Notes under the pieces: generated by a model
The model's database searches: none
Told to the model about the DNA's origin: nothing
The model's input: the letters and a program-made list of their open reading frames with translations, nothing else
Shown: piece after piece, positions 36,150-47,562 of the stretch
How the letters are laid out: each line of letters opens with the position of its first letter
Numbering within the stretch: the stretch's first letter is position 1
Made by a program: the position numbers and the translations under genes
From: Apis mellifera
Taxonomy: Eukaryota > Arthropoda > Insecta > Hymenoptera > Apidae
Assembly (NCBI RefSeq): GCF_003254395.2
Contig: NC_037646.1
Span: 9,888,381 to 9,952,380 of the forward strand
Length of the DNA: 64,000 bases
Direction: 5' to 3'

Positions 36150-39100
36150 GGGAGAATAGAAAGGGAGCCAATAGTAGAAGGAGAAATAAAATAAGGACAG
36201 TATATCGATCAGAGCGTGCATGAATAAAGGGAACGTTCATCGAATGAATTCTTTCATAAATTATTATCTCCTAGAGATCCTATATGAATATTAACCCTAC
36301 GATATTTATGGAAGGGTGTCACGAAATATCCATATAATTCGAAACGTTGGCGTCGCTTCGATATGGAAATTTATGCGGGAATATAAATCAATGTTGTGTC
36401 GCTAAAAACTAATTAATAATTAATAATTAGCGAGGAAATTAAATATTCGGGTGAATTTATCATTTACGAAAAACTAGCTAGCAAACTTTTAACTTTTTGG
36501 GGACAGGATCGTTGCTAGTCTCAAAAATAGGTATGGGTTCGCATGCGTGTAAAATCGATTTTACTAGCGGTCGCGATAACGGTTCGATACGATCTGGAAA
36601 CGGTAACGATTATCTGGGGTAATTATCAACTTGACGTCGTTGAAATAAATGCGAATCCATTTACGTAACTTCCGCTTCGAGGGAAGGGAACAAACTTTGG
36701 TATTTTCTTTTTTTTTTCCCCCTCCTTTTTTTTACCAAGTTTCAATAAACGGCACGATATCGTACACTCGCCTCTGGCGAAAGTTCTTCTTTTTTCTCTC
36801 TCTCTTTCTTTCTTCCCTCCTCCTCCTCTTCTCCAACTCGCGATCTTTGCCGTGAGGGTTAAGCTTACAAATTCTGAGGAAGGAAAGGGGGTTCGCCGGG
36901 AAAAATTCTGGGAAAATTCTCTTATCGAATCAATTGATCGATCAAAAGATCCGATTTACTTCAACCAAGAGATTTTTTAAATCGACTTAAAACCTTTAAC
37001 GTTAATAAGATTAATACAAACGATATTTTTCGAGAAATGAACGTAATTTAATTTAATGTAAAAATCCCATCGAACTCGTCGAATATTAAAAATTAGAAAA
37101 AATTTTTAATTCGCTACAACTTCGATAACGAATTCATTGGAACGGCGAAATCTTACTCTTTAAAATGCTTCACGATTTAATACGACTTTCGCTTCCACAG
37201 ATATCGTCGCGTAAATTCTAGGGAAAAAAGGGAGGGGGTAATTTTCGTTTACTATCTTCGTCGTTTATTCGAGCTTTTCCCTTCTCGTCTCACTGACCTA
37301 TCCCAGACAAGTGGCAGACGGGATTTCAGGGGAAAAAAGGTAATGTAGGCCACTGTGTCACGATCCCATTCATAATCTTCTCACCGTCTTAGCATTATAC
37401 AAACTTTGAATCCCGGTTGAGATATCGGGATGAATGAAAAAGCATTTTCAAATGGCATTAGAGTTTCCTCTATTTCTTTGAATGGATTTTGATGATTCTT
37501 AGTTTTTCCCTTATCCTTTTACGATAAATATGGATTCAAAGAATCGTTTCCTTTTAAACTTTTTTTTAACCGAAATAAATTTGTATTGATTCTCGAAAAA
37601 AAAAAAAAAAGAAAAAAAGGTTCATTTAAATTTAAGATATATTCATAAATATTAAAGAGAAGAGCTGCACGGATAAATCTCGCGGAAAAAATGTGGTTCT
37701 GATTCGAAAACGCCTATTTTCACACGCGTTTTTTTTTTGTTTCCACCACGATACTTGTCACATATACCAATCCAAAACGATTTGTATCTAAACCTGAATG
37801 GATTAACGTAGGAATAGAATCCAGAGAATTCTAAATGTATCAATGATAATATAAATATTTGTTTATATATTGGTAAAGATAGTTTAATTTATACATATAA
37901 TTTTCTAATTCGAATAGTCAAGACAATAATTGTATATATTTATATATACGAATATAACATACTATAGATATACTAATATCGTATCAAAACAATTAATAGT
38001 TCCTTGAACCTATTAATCCTACCATAACTTCGCAAATAAAAACAATTCTTACGATTTTTGAATATTCAAATTATACCTCTGTGGTGTCAACCTTGTCAAC
38101 AAAGCTTGTCGAAAATGAAGATAGACGGTCCCAGCGAACGATCCCTTTTATCCCTCTGCCGTCCCGCGAGACTTCTTTTCAACAGTTAACACACACACGT
38201 AACATCGTATATACCGTGTCGTATCTTTACCGCGTCCATCCCCCTCAAGAGAGGTCCAATCTCGGAGGATTGGAAGGGCAAATTTGTCGGATTATTTAAG
38301 AGCCACTTCCTCCCTTGGTCCTCGACGGATTGTTATTGTTCTCCAGCGATGAATTATGCGAATATCAGATGCGACGCGACATACGTATTGGGGAAGGAAG
38401 GAAACGAAATCGAGATTACGTCCCGATTCGAATCGTGATTCGCGCAATTTCGCCAACACCATACACAGAGAGAGAGAGAGAGAGAGGAGTGGGCGAAGAG
38501 GCGAAACTATTTATGCGTCCGGCCGCCGTCTATTTATACGGTTTCGTTCGAAAGTAATAGCTGGCTTCCGCGTAGCATGCTCGCGCGCTTCACGTGGATG
38601 GGTGAATTCGAGCGATTCCGTCGTTTGCACGGAACACAGCCGCGGAATAGATAATAGTCACGATCGGCGAGACGAATCGGCCGGGATCACGCTTCGAGAC
38701 GAATTCGCCTCGGTGAATTTGGCTCGGATCAGCCAGACGCACGACATCCATACCGCTATCGAACCGGCGATGCGTCCAATGAATTACACTCTTGCCATGG
38801 AAATTTTCTTCTCCACCTCGTAATTATTATATTGGCATTAAAAGTATTTATACAAGTAGAATTTAATCGAAAGATTTTCTTTTTTTTTTTTTTTTGTAAA
38901 ACAAAACGAAGATTTAATTCATTTTTGATTCTTTTAAAAATAGAAATCAAATTTTTTCTCTCTAAATAAATCGAATATTCAAACTATTAACGTTGGCGTT
39001 ATAATTTTTTTCTTTTTTTTTTTTTTGGATTAAATTTTCATCGATATATTAGGCGATCACAGAAACGGAAACACAGATTTAACGTTAATTTCACGATATT

Positions 39101-40117
39101 AATTCGACACTCTGGTCAATCTTGCGAAGTACAGATTTGTATTTGATTTCGAAGCGACGATTCGCCGCGCGAATTCGCTGCAGATTAAATACGCGAACCA
39201 TGAAGAACGAAGTTCCGGATCCAGCGCGGCGCGCTGAACTTTTATCAATACACGGGGCGAGCAACGTACTTTGTTTACTAGCCATTTGTCAGCAAGAACA
39301 AAGCGTGTAAATTAAAAGCCCTAATCGCAGCCTTGCAGGCTATTGCTCTCACAACCGGGGCAAAAAAAAAAAAAGGAAGAAAGAAAATAATAAAAAAAAA
39401 AAATAAAAAGAGGTACATCTGTGGATTTTCCATCGCTCTGCTTCTGACTCGGTCGCGATAAGCCCTGACGTGTGCCAGACATTCGAGCGAGAATTTAACA
39501 GCGAAGAAACAACGTGAATGAGTACACGAATTCCAAGTAAATCTTTTTCTTTTTTTTACTTTACTTGGGGAAAAAAGAAGAGAAATCACATACGCTCGTC
39601 GAGGAATGTTGCATGCAAAAAGAAGAAAAAAAATTCGCGAAAAATCGATTCGAGCTCCCTTCGCTCCATCTCTATTTCTACCCTTTTAACGCGTCTCCAT
39701 AAAACGCTACGATGAAAAATGATAAAAGTTGTAACGAAAACGAGGTCGATGACCAATCTCCGTTTCGTCGGACAACGAGCAACGCCGTGGCAATATGGCG
39801 GTCCTCGTGTGTGGGGAAGGGAACTCGCCGAGATAAGTTTCTGACCGTGCACGGTCGGTCGGGAACGGGTCATTTAAAGACCGCGACATAATTAATAGAT
39901 ACGCGGGCAATTATCGCGTTTAGCCAGCTAATTTCGGGCCGGGTTCGCTCGCGCCGCACTGCATCGAACATGGGAAACGGTAACTTGGTGTGGCGGCGCA
40001 TAGGCGACTGACCGCGTAAACGCTAAGTGGCATCTGGTCACTGCATCGAATTGATACACTCCTGTTCGAAGCTGGTCTGACATGTGCAGGTGCGCGTATC
40101 AGGGGAGACTGTGACGA
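32286..40117. other. No firmly supported gene; AT-rich blocks and possible regulatory DNA
   Basis: Contents include the TAAT-rich block at 32821-32960, a GTTAA/CAAGTT repeat cluster at 33751-33786, an ATT run near 35659-35674, (AG)14 at 36119-36146, AT-rich stretches at 34850-35700 and 37500-38060, (AG)n at about 38468-38487, and poly-T/poly-A tracts near 38879-38895, 39008-39026 and 39361-39406. At 37385-37497 (minus) a 113-base low-CpG open frame (it contains PFKEIEETLMPFENAFSF) precedes AGACG/GTGAGA but lacks a good acceptor. At 35716-36010 the sequence is non-repetitive and looks like a conserved-element candidate. Confidence 0.5.
32821..32960. promoter_or_regulatory. Cluster of homeodomain-type TAAT motifs
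   Basis: Within 140 bases there are TTTAATTAATTC, GTTTAATTGG, AATCAATTGATTG, CATCGATTGG and GTTAATTAAACG words, with almost no low-complexity filler. Dense TAAT/ATTA and CAATTG motifs are typical of insect developmental enhancers. AT richness alone also produces such words, so this is only a candidate. Confidence 0.25.
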
Positions 40118-40292
40118 TCAGTCACGTATGAGCTCTCTCTCTCTCTCTCTCTCTCTCCGTCTCTTTGACGGTGAAACACGTACATCGTTTCTCGTCACAG
40201 TTTCGAGAATTCGAAATTTTATTTCGAGCAAGCTCGTTCTTTCTTTCGTTCCGATTTTTAGAAAAGTGAGTTAGAATTGGAGAGTTCGACAA
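40118..40292 (+). promoter_or_regulatory. Candidate initiator and 5'-UTR exon with two alternative donors
   Basis: TCAGT at 40118-40122 matches the insect initiator, set within the inverted repeat GTGAC/GTCAC (40111-40125). A (CT)12 tract follows at 40133-40157. Two near-consensus donors lie 27 bases apart: GAAAA/GTGAGTTAG (40265/40266) and GACAA/GTGAGTTAA (40292/40293). The region from about 39950 is CpG-dense and free of TATA. Together they suggest a noncoding first exon of a plus-strand gene whose coding exons are further downstream. No coding frame is required here and none is claimed. Confidence 0.3.
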
Positions 40293-41899
40293 GTGAGTTA
40301 ATTTTCTTAATTTCTCTTCTCCTTGCAGAATTTTTCAGAGATTCCTCGCGGAAACGGATTTCTAAATCCTTTTTTTTTTTAATTTTTAAAGAAGTTTAAA
40401 GGAAAAATCGCTTGCTGAGCATAATAGTATCTCCGTTTCGTATTTGTGCAATTCCTGGAGAACAATAATACGCGATTAATAAAGAACGGAAAATAAAAGT
40501 GAAGTAATTAATAAAAAGCTATCAAGTTTCCAACAATCTCGTTTTCTTTCGAATATTATATACATGGAAACATTAACGCGGACAGTTTAAGACTATCGAC
40601 TTATATATTTCCTTGCTTATTTCGAAACGCGAGGAAATTATACGACAAAGTCCGATCGCAACGTGTTCGTTTGCATATTCCGAAACGTTAGCACTGTTAA
40701 AGTGGCCGAGGCGGGAAGCAAAGAACGACGAAAGGCGGAAGGTGGAGAGAGGTTATTTTTACATTGCAGATTCCCGTGCAGCGTGGAAACAAGGGGTTAC
40801 GCGGGGTTGGTCGCATGCTAACGCGCGCCACGTGCACACGGGCTTTGCGAGGATATTTATAAATTGCGCTCCGGCCTAGGCGCGAATCGATAGCGCGAAA
40901 CAAGTATGCACGTCCGCGCTTGCTTTTGTAACCGCGCGGTATCGCGTCGGCGATATTTTTTTTTTTACCCCTAATTACAGACATAACTCCGTTTTACCCC
41001 GCTGCTAATAATTATGATGAATAGAAACCGTGGTAAAGGTCGCGCGGGCCGTGCCGTTTCGAACAACCGCGTGAAAAATATAATTCGCGCGAGATCTCCT
41101 CGCGAGATTCCGCAATTTTTTTTTAATTCGAGATGCACGGTTCGTCGAGAGTCGAGTTAATAACGATTATTAAACCACCCTGCTCGTGATTGATCGTGAT
41201 ACTTCTCGAATCCGTCCCACCCTCTTCGTCATTACCGATATTCCTGGACGACGACGAAGCAGGAATGACGCATTGCGATAAGCAAAATCCCATTCGCGAC
41301 TAATATGTCGTAGAGAGAAATTATTCCGGGAACACGAGCCATTTGGCGATCGGAGTCGATCCCGCGCCGTGATTGTAATCAGGGATGAGGCTCTACGTCC
41401 GTCCGACGTAGACGACATCTCAGCGCGCCGGTTGTCTCCCACCAGGCGTCTCCACCTCGCCGATAATCCGATTAATTCATTAGCGATAGACGGTGATTAC
41501 GTCGTCGCGCGTAATATCCATTGTGCGTTGTCGCGTTATCGTATCCTCCCGCCAAGGATATCGAAACGAACGATCGATCCACCGAATCGGAACGCGATAG
41601 TAGAATCTCGCAACTCTTGGCCCGACACACAAGGATTACGCGCATCCTAATACCGGGGATGACCCTCCTCCTACGTGCTCGAGGGGTTGGTTCCGACGTC
41701 CTTGTATAAAGATTCTCGAATCCATCCAGTCCTTAATTGAAGTCGTCGTTTCGAGCGCTGACGCGAGGCCTGAATGGGTAAGATCGCATTTGCAAATCCG
41801 TCATTATTCATTCACAAAATCTATATATATATAAAATACTTGATATTCCATCCGGGTGAACGGTTTTTGCCCCGCTACGATGCATATCTATCTGCTTAC

Positions 41900-42001
41900 A
41901 TAGCCTTTTGCTTCCCATTGTATCGGTATTTTCACCGTTGAAAATCGGCCTCGTTTCGTTACCGTTCGCCAACCCAACCATTAACATGAAAACTCGATTA
42001 A
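41900..42001 (-). CDS. Candidate internal coding exon, unknown product
   Basis: On the minus strand a good acceptor (GCTGCCACTCCGCAG) is followed by 102 bases open in only one frame, then a donor TAT/GTAAGC. The peptide begins NRVFMLMVGLANGNETRPIF and ends NTDTMGSKRL. Codons show a strong purine-first bias, and there is a possible N-glycosylation site, NET. The exon starts with two bases of a split codon and ends with one (phase 1 to phase 1), the arrangement usual in extracellular modular proteins. It is phase-compatible with the ambiguous segment at 31856-31957, 10 kb downstream on the same strand. A second strand frame in the same place (41908-42261 plus) is also open but Pro/Ser-rich. I do not recognise the family. 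Confidence 0.3.
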
Positions 42002-45000
42002 CTGCGGAGTGGCAGCTGTCAAAACGGCGTAACTCCGCGAGCCTGACCCTCCGCCCCACCCCCAAACCTTCCTCCCCCTCCACTTACAAACCCCTCCGAC
42101 CATATTTTACACGATGCCCACCCACTCCGTATCCACCACTATCGCTCGTGTTTTCCAACCGTTTCGACCCTTTTCGCCGTACACACGCCGGCCATCTAAT
42201 CGTACCAATACACCTCCAGCCCAACTATCATCCGCGTATTTCATTCGTAGTTGGAAATTGATTGGACAATTCGAATTGGTTTGAATTTCTGTTTGCACGG
42301 CACGAACGTTGTTTGCACGAAATGAATTATCTCTTTTTTTTTCCCCTCCTCCCTTCTTCTCGTTTCCTTCTCCCACCCGGATCGAATGATTGCTGCGGTA
42401 TCATCGCTCGTACGATATTATTCAGATTCGGTATATAATTTTGAAAATATAATTATTCATGAAGCGTATATATAGCATAAATAAATATTATTCGAATTAA
42501 TTTGAAATAATTATCGTTTCGTTTTAAATTTTATTCATTTTTCGTTTCTCTCTCTAATATCATTTTAATATGTCCGCCATTATTGTCTACAATTCGTGCG
42601 ACCAATTATCGATAAAATTTGAACGAAGAAGATTTGAATACGCGTTCGAAACGAGGACAGTTCTATGTTTATCGGGCGGATCGCTTTATTCGGCTCGATT
42701 AACACGCGCGTAGAAATTCATAGGTAAACAAACGAAGGAAAATTCCGCTCGCCGCGCTCTTTGCCCCCCCTCGAATAACATCGGCCGAAGGAAATTCCAA
42801 TCCGGCTGGTAAACACGATTTCACATCCGTGACCTGTACGCGGCAAGTATTTACGATTATAACCCGGGCGCAGAGAATTTCGATTTAATAGCGGGGCGCA
42901 ACCGGTACCGTTATGATGGACGATTTCGCGGCGATCTGCTATAAATGAAATTTGATTATTTCTCGCTATTACCGCGGCAAGGGTCGTCGATCATGAAAAT
43001 AACGCGTCACGTTTATCAACGATCTTGACGTTGCAATAATTACGCGTATATCGACGATCGGGGGCCATCGTTGAAACGTAAGTATCATTACTGTATTTTC
43101 TGCCACGACAGAACAGATTAAAAAACGTGAGAATATCGCGGAATCGTGTCGTTTTATTTCTAATCTACGTAATTAGAGTAAAAAGTATATATATATATCT
43201 TGTTCGAAACGAGGTGGCGTGTTATTAGCACGACATGCATACGCACAAGAATTCCTTGTAAACTACGAGGATACATTAAATAATTAACACTCTGGTTACG
43301 AGTTGAACACGAAGCAATTGTTGATTCGATTATAAATACGATCAATTACGTAAAAACACGTACGTAGGATGGAGAGCAGGAGATGGAGCAGCAATGATAC
43401 GATCTTTCTGCTTGCCATCTTCTCGTGAACGAGTTCGAGCTTTGTCCTAGCTGCGCCACTTATAGGAACTTAAAACTTAGCAGTCAACTCGGTTAAGTCG
43501 GTTGGCACGAAATGCGAGCGTAAAGGGCCAGCACTTATCTTTTATCAAGTTATAATACGATCCAGCTGTTTGAAAAGCGTTAACGGCCACGAGTTTTCGC
43601 GGGGAAAAATTCCCTTTCTGATTGATCCTCGTCAATTTTCGAGGACATTCGTCGGCGGGTAATAGAGCGAGAGAGAGAGATAACGGAAATCCTTTCTGAT
43701 GATGCGGGTAATAGTGGGAGATAGTCTCGAGAAATGCAATCTTGCCGGTGATAATTCAATTAACGCGATTCGAAGGATTGTCGGCGCCGTTGTCGACACG
43801 GATATATTGGGTTGGGCGGAGGTGCAAGGTTGGAGCGCGCAAATTATGGCCCCGCGGCAGAAAGTACCGCGATCGATGGTTATAATGGGAATTTAATGGC
43901 CGTATGAAATCCTGTAAATACACGATCCTCGTCCTTCCAACCCTCTCCTCGACCCTCTTCCCCCGCCTTCGATCCCCCCGTTTATTTATCTTGCCCGTCC
44001 ACGACGCTCGTCCACCCGATCCTTAATTGGACTCACGGTTTAATCGGATCCCGCTTTTCGATCATCTGTCGAGGTCCGAGATAATGGCCGTGACAATTTC
44101 CTCGTTACCAACCGCGCAAACCCTTCCCTTTGTCTTGCTTCGTCCTTGCTTTTAGCGTATCCGTTTAGCGTTTCCGTTTCTGCAAGCATATTGTTATTTA
44201 GAACGTTGGAACGTTTCGTGGATAATTCGCGTCCGTTCGAGACGATTCGTGAAACCTCGAAATCCGTTTTGTCGCGATAAAACTTCGGGAGAGAAATTTG
44301 ACGACGTAGGCCTTTCATCCCTCGAAACTTCTCTCTTCCCCTTCCCCCACCTTCTTCGCGAAGTATTCCTCCAAGAGTCACTTCAACTTTCACGAGTTTG
44401 CTCGAGTAGAATTTTTGCCGATTCGCCAACCCGTGTTTCCGAAATTTTCCAGCAGGCTGCGATAATTGAAAGTTGATCTTCAACTCGGCGGAAACTTCCC
44501 CATTGTCCGTTGTTTATCGATTCATCGCGAAAAGTTTTCGCGGGTGCATATAGGTCGTGCACGTTGCCACCAAGTGCAAAGTTCCGAGCAGGAGAATGCA
44601 CGGCTAACAAGTTCCCGCGATGGCGACGGGGACGGGGGTCGCCGTTAACGGGGGAGGGGGGGAGACGAACGGGAAGATGGAACGGAGGAGATGGCGGGCC
44701 GTTGTTTAACCGGAGAGGAGGAGTGGGAAGGGGGAGGAGGGAGAAGAAAGAAAAGGAAGCGAACTAGGAGGTAACAAAGTTTCTCTGATTCCGAGTCTAT
44801 TTTTTCGCCAGCCTTCCTTCCTCATGGAGATTGTCCGGAGGAGAGGATTTCTTTGCAATTTTTTCCTCTTTTCTCTTTCTTCTCTCTTTTTTTCCTTCCT
44901 TCCTTTCTTCTTTTTTTTTTATCTTTATTATTACCGGCTACCAATCTCCTTCGCTTCGGGTATATCGTTACACAAGAGAATGGAAGGAGAATTGGTTGGA

Positions 45001-45538
45001 GGCGAGTAGTGTAGCTTCGTGAGAAAAGGAAACTTTTTCCATGTTAGTTAATGAGAGCGTTGTTAAACAGCCGTGACACAATTTGAAAGTTTGTCCGATG
45101 GTAACGAATAGGGAGAATTATTATAGATTCGAATAGGCGTTTTGAACGGCCTGGATAACTCTATCTCTTTCTAACACCGAATCTCTATTCTATTTTCTAA
45201 AAGTATCATCGTTGGCACGAAAACTTCTCTCTAAGCTTCGCTCGTCCACCTTCTCACGAACCGTAAAAACTATTTCGTAGAAGCAACATATTCTATACAA
45301 TATAATAGCTACAATTTCTAGATCCAGTTCCTAGCAACAAGTTTTCCATATGCCAGAAACGTCATAATGCTAGTTGGCAAAATACTTTCGTCGACGGCAA
45401 CGTAACAAAATTCTTGGGGAACGTTTTGAAAAGAAGGAAAAAGGGAAGCATCGAGGAAAGTATCCTTCTCGAGGTGATATATACAGGGACGAGTGGAACC
45501 CTTTCGTTCTTCTTCCGCCTATCCGCTACATTTTCCAG
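42002..45538. other. No supported gene
   Basis: Mixed sequence. A TGACGTTGCAATAA word near 43026-43039 resembles CRE and C/EBP sites and is followed by AAAC/GTAAGTATC at 43078, without a clear open exon. At 44600-44770 the plus strand is purine-rich, and at 44860-44930 it is pyrimidine-rich. Nothing else stands out. Confidence 0.5.
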
Positions 45539-45622
45539 GGTGCTTGGCATTTTTTCCGACTACGGGGCTACGGCGCCATCGCCGTCGCGATACACCGTGG
45601 AAACGATCCGTGTAATTCCCAG
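45539..45622 (+). CDS. Candidate internal coding exon, 84 bases
   Basis: A strong acceptor (GCTACATTTTCCAG) and a strong donor (CCCAG/GTAACT) bound exactly 84 bases, a multiple of three. Two frames are open. One reads VLGIFSDYGATAPSPSRYTV and then ETIRVIP; the other begins GAWHFFRLRGYGAIAVAI. The first needs a split codon at both ends (phase 2 to phase 2). I did not find partner exons nearby. The pairing of two good splice sites around an open segment is the main support; a chance pairing remains possible in 64 kb. The product is unknown. Confidence 0.28.
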
Positions 45623-47562
45623 GTAACTTAGTGGAAAGCGCTGTCGACGGCCAACACCGGTGATTTATACGCGTTCAGCGACCAATGACGCGAAAAGATT
45701 ACACGGTCGGGCGAGCGAGCGGGCTCGCGCGACCGATTAGCAAACGGACGCACGCGCTTGCACACGCAGCGCAATTTTCTCTCTTGCCTAATGGCCCATA
45801 ACCTTTGATTGGGCCGTGTTTACGTGGCGTTTTAAACCGAGAACACCCTCCTCCCCTTCCACCCTTTTACCATCCACAGCCGGGATCTCGAGAGAATAAT
45901 CGTCTCGGGAGAGCGGTCGTTAGTATAAATCATCCGCCTATGGACGTATTCGCGGCCATTTTTGAACGAACCGGTAGCCGTTGCACGATGTACTTTTGCG
46001 CGTTACAACAGGAAAGTGTTCGCCGCGATAGCAACTTCATTCCGCTCATTTGTGTCGGGCAAAGTTTTTTAAGGGAGAATTTTTTTCCCTTCCCCCCCTT
46101 TCTCCTTTTTTTCTTGTTTCCTTCCGCTTGAATTATCATCTCGCGAGGAAAGCGGCAGCACGCGTCTGGAGAACAAACAGAGCTATAATTTTTCTCCCCG
46201 AGCATTTTTCCAAACTTTTGTCCGGCTTCGTGTTATCCTTTGTAACGCGAGCCACGGTCGGACCTCGGCCAGTATATCAACTTTACCGTCTTGCGATACC
46301 GGCTCCCATCCATCCGTTCCTTCCCTCCTCCCCCCGGTACATCCGCAGTTACACGCCTCGGTTCTTTTTCTCAAGTATTTTCGTTTCGGGGAGGGGAACG
46401 ATTAAAGTCAATGATTTATACGCTTCGTTTATTCGTTTAACGTTGAAAACGAAGGGAGGATCGAGCGAATTCAAGTTTCCTTTGGCGAAACGTATTCACC
46501 AGAAGCGTTATCTTTTCTCGAAAACGCGTTTACGAATTCTATCCGTCTATTTGACTCTTCTGACAAATCAAAATATAATAAAATAATAGAATAAAAAAAT
46601 ATAGAAAGGGAATAAGGAATAAAAAAAAATAGAAAGAAATATTGGACGATGGAAATGGTGTAGAAATCGAGAAACGTTCGAGATGCGTTCAAGATTGTTG
46701 TGAAATTGTAAAAATTGATTAAGAGAAATACAGCGATGGCAATTTGAAACAATTTCTCTATGGCGTTTATATCTTTCGAGAGTAGTTCGGGATGAAATAT
46801 ATCGACGAGCAAACAATGGATAAATACTCGGAGAATGGAATAGGTGAGATTGTAGCGTTGTTCTCTGAATTTGCTATCCACGTGTATCTCTTTATCCTTA
46901 TTTGCATCTCTCTCTTTCCCTCCAAAGTTAATAAACTATACGAAACTGACTTAGTCGGTACATCTCGATAGACGATAACACTTGCTCTTGGTATGAATAA
47001 TTCTTTTGTGCATTCATCGGCATTAGCATAAAGAGAGAAGAACCTCCAGGTTCTCGCTATCCTTTTTCATGTAAATTAAAATTCATCGGGTTTACGGGCT
47101 TGTTTGCGGAAGGTATACAGTTTTTGAAATATTAAATCGACTCGAATTACTCTCCGATTATCGTTCACGAGTTTCATTAATTTCTCGCTAATCTGATATC
47201 GCGAGCTCGTTAATATCAATTTTAAAATTCCAAGGAAAAAAAGAAGAGGAGAAGAAGGAAGAAAAAAATTTCTTAAAAATTCCAAGAATACTGAAATCGT
47301 TACGAAAAAGTGTTACGCGTTCGCGTTTATCGATTCACGATGTGTTAAAAACTTGGAAAGAGTCGAAGATTCGAAAGACGAAGCAAAGTGCGATCATCGT
47401 TCAATTTATCGGCGCCACCGCGTCCGTGGCAACGAGCATGTAGAACCGATTGCAGCCGACAGTTACGGACGCGAAGGGCCCTCGTCGTTCGCGATTAATC
47501 AGCGTGGACGTTTCGCAACGACGTAGCAACACAACATCTGCCGTATGCCTAGCCACTAGACG
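45623..47562. other. No supported gene
   Basis: GC-rich sequence with GAGC repeats near 45712, C-rich runs near 46091-46100 and an AT-rich purine tract near 46560-46640. The 178-codon frame at 46050-46586 (plus) starts at a non-ATG codon inside low-complexity sequence and has no recognisable domain. Confidence 0.5.

Noticed and set aside
44616..44767. Gly/Arg-rich frame in purine-rich sequence (plus)
   Set aside because: Low-complexity GGA/GGG translation with no independent evidence of a gene.
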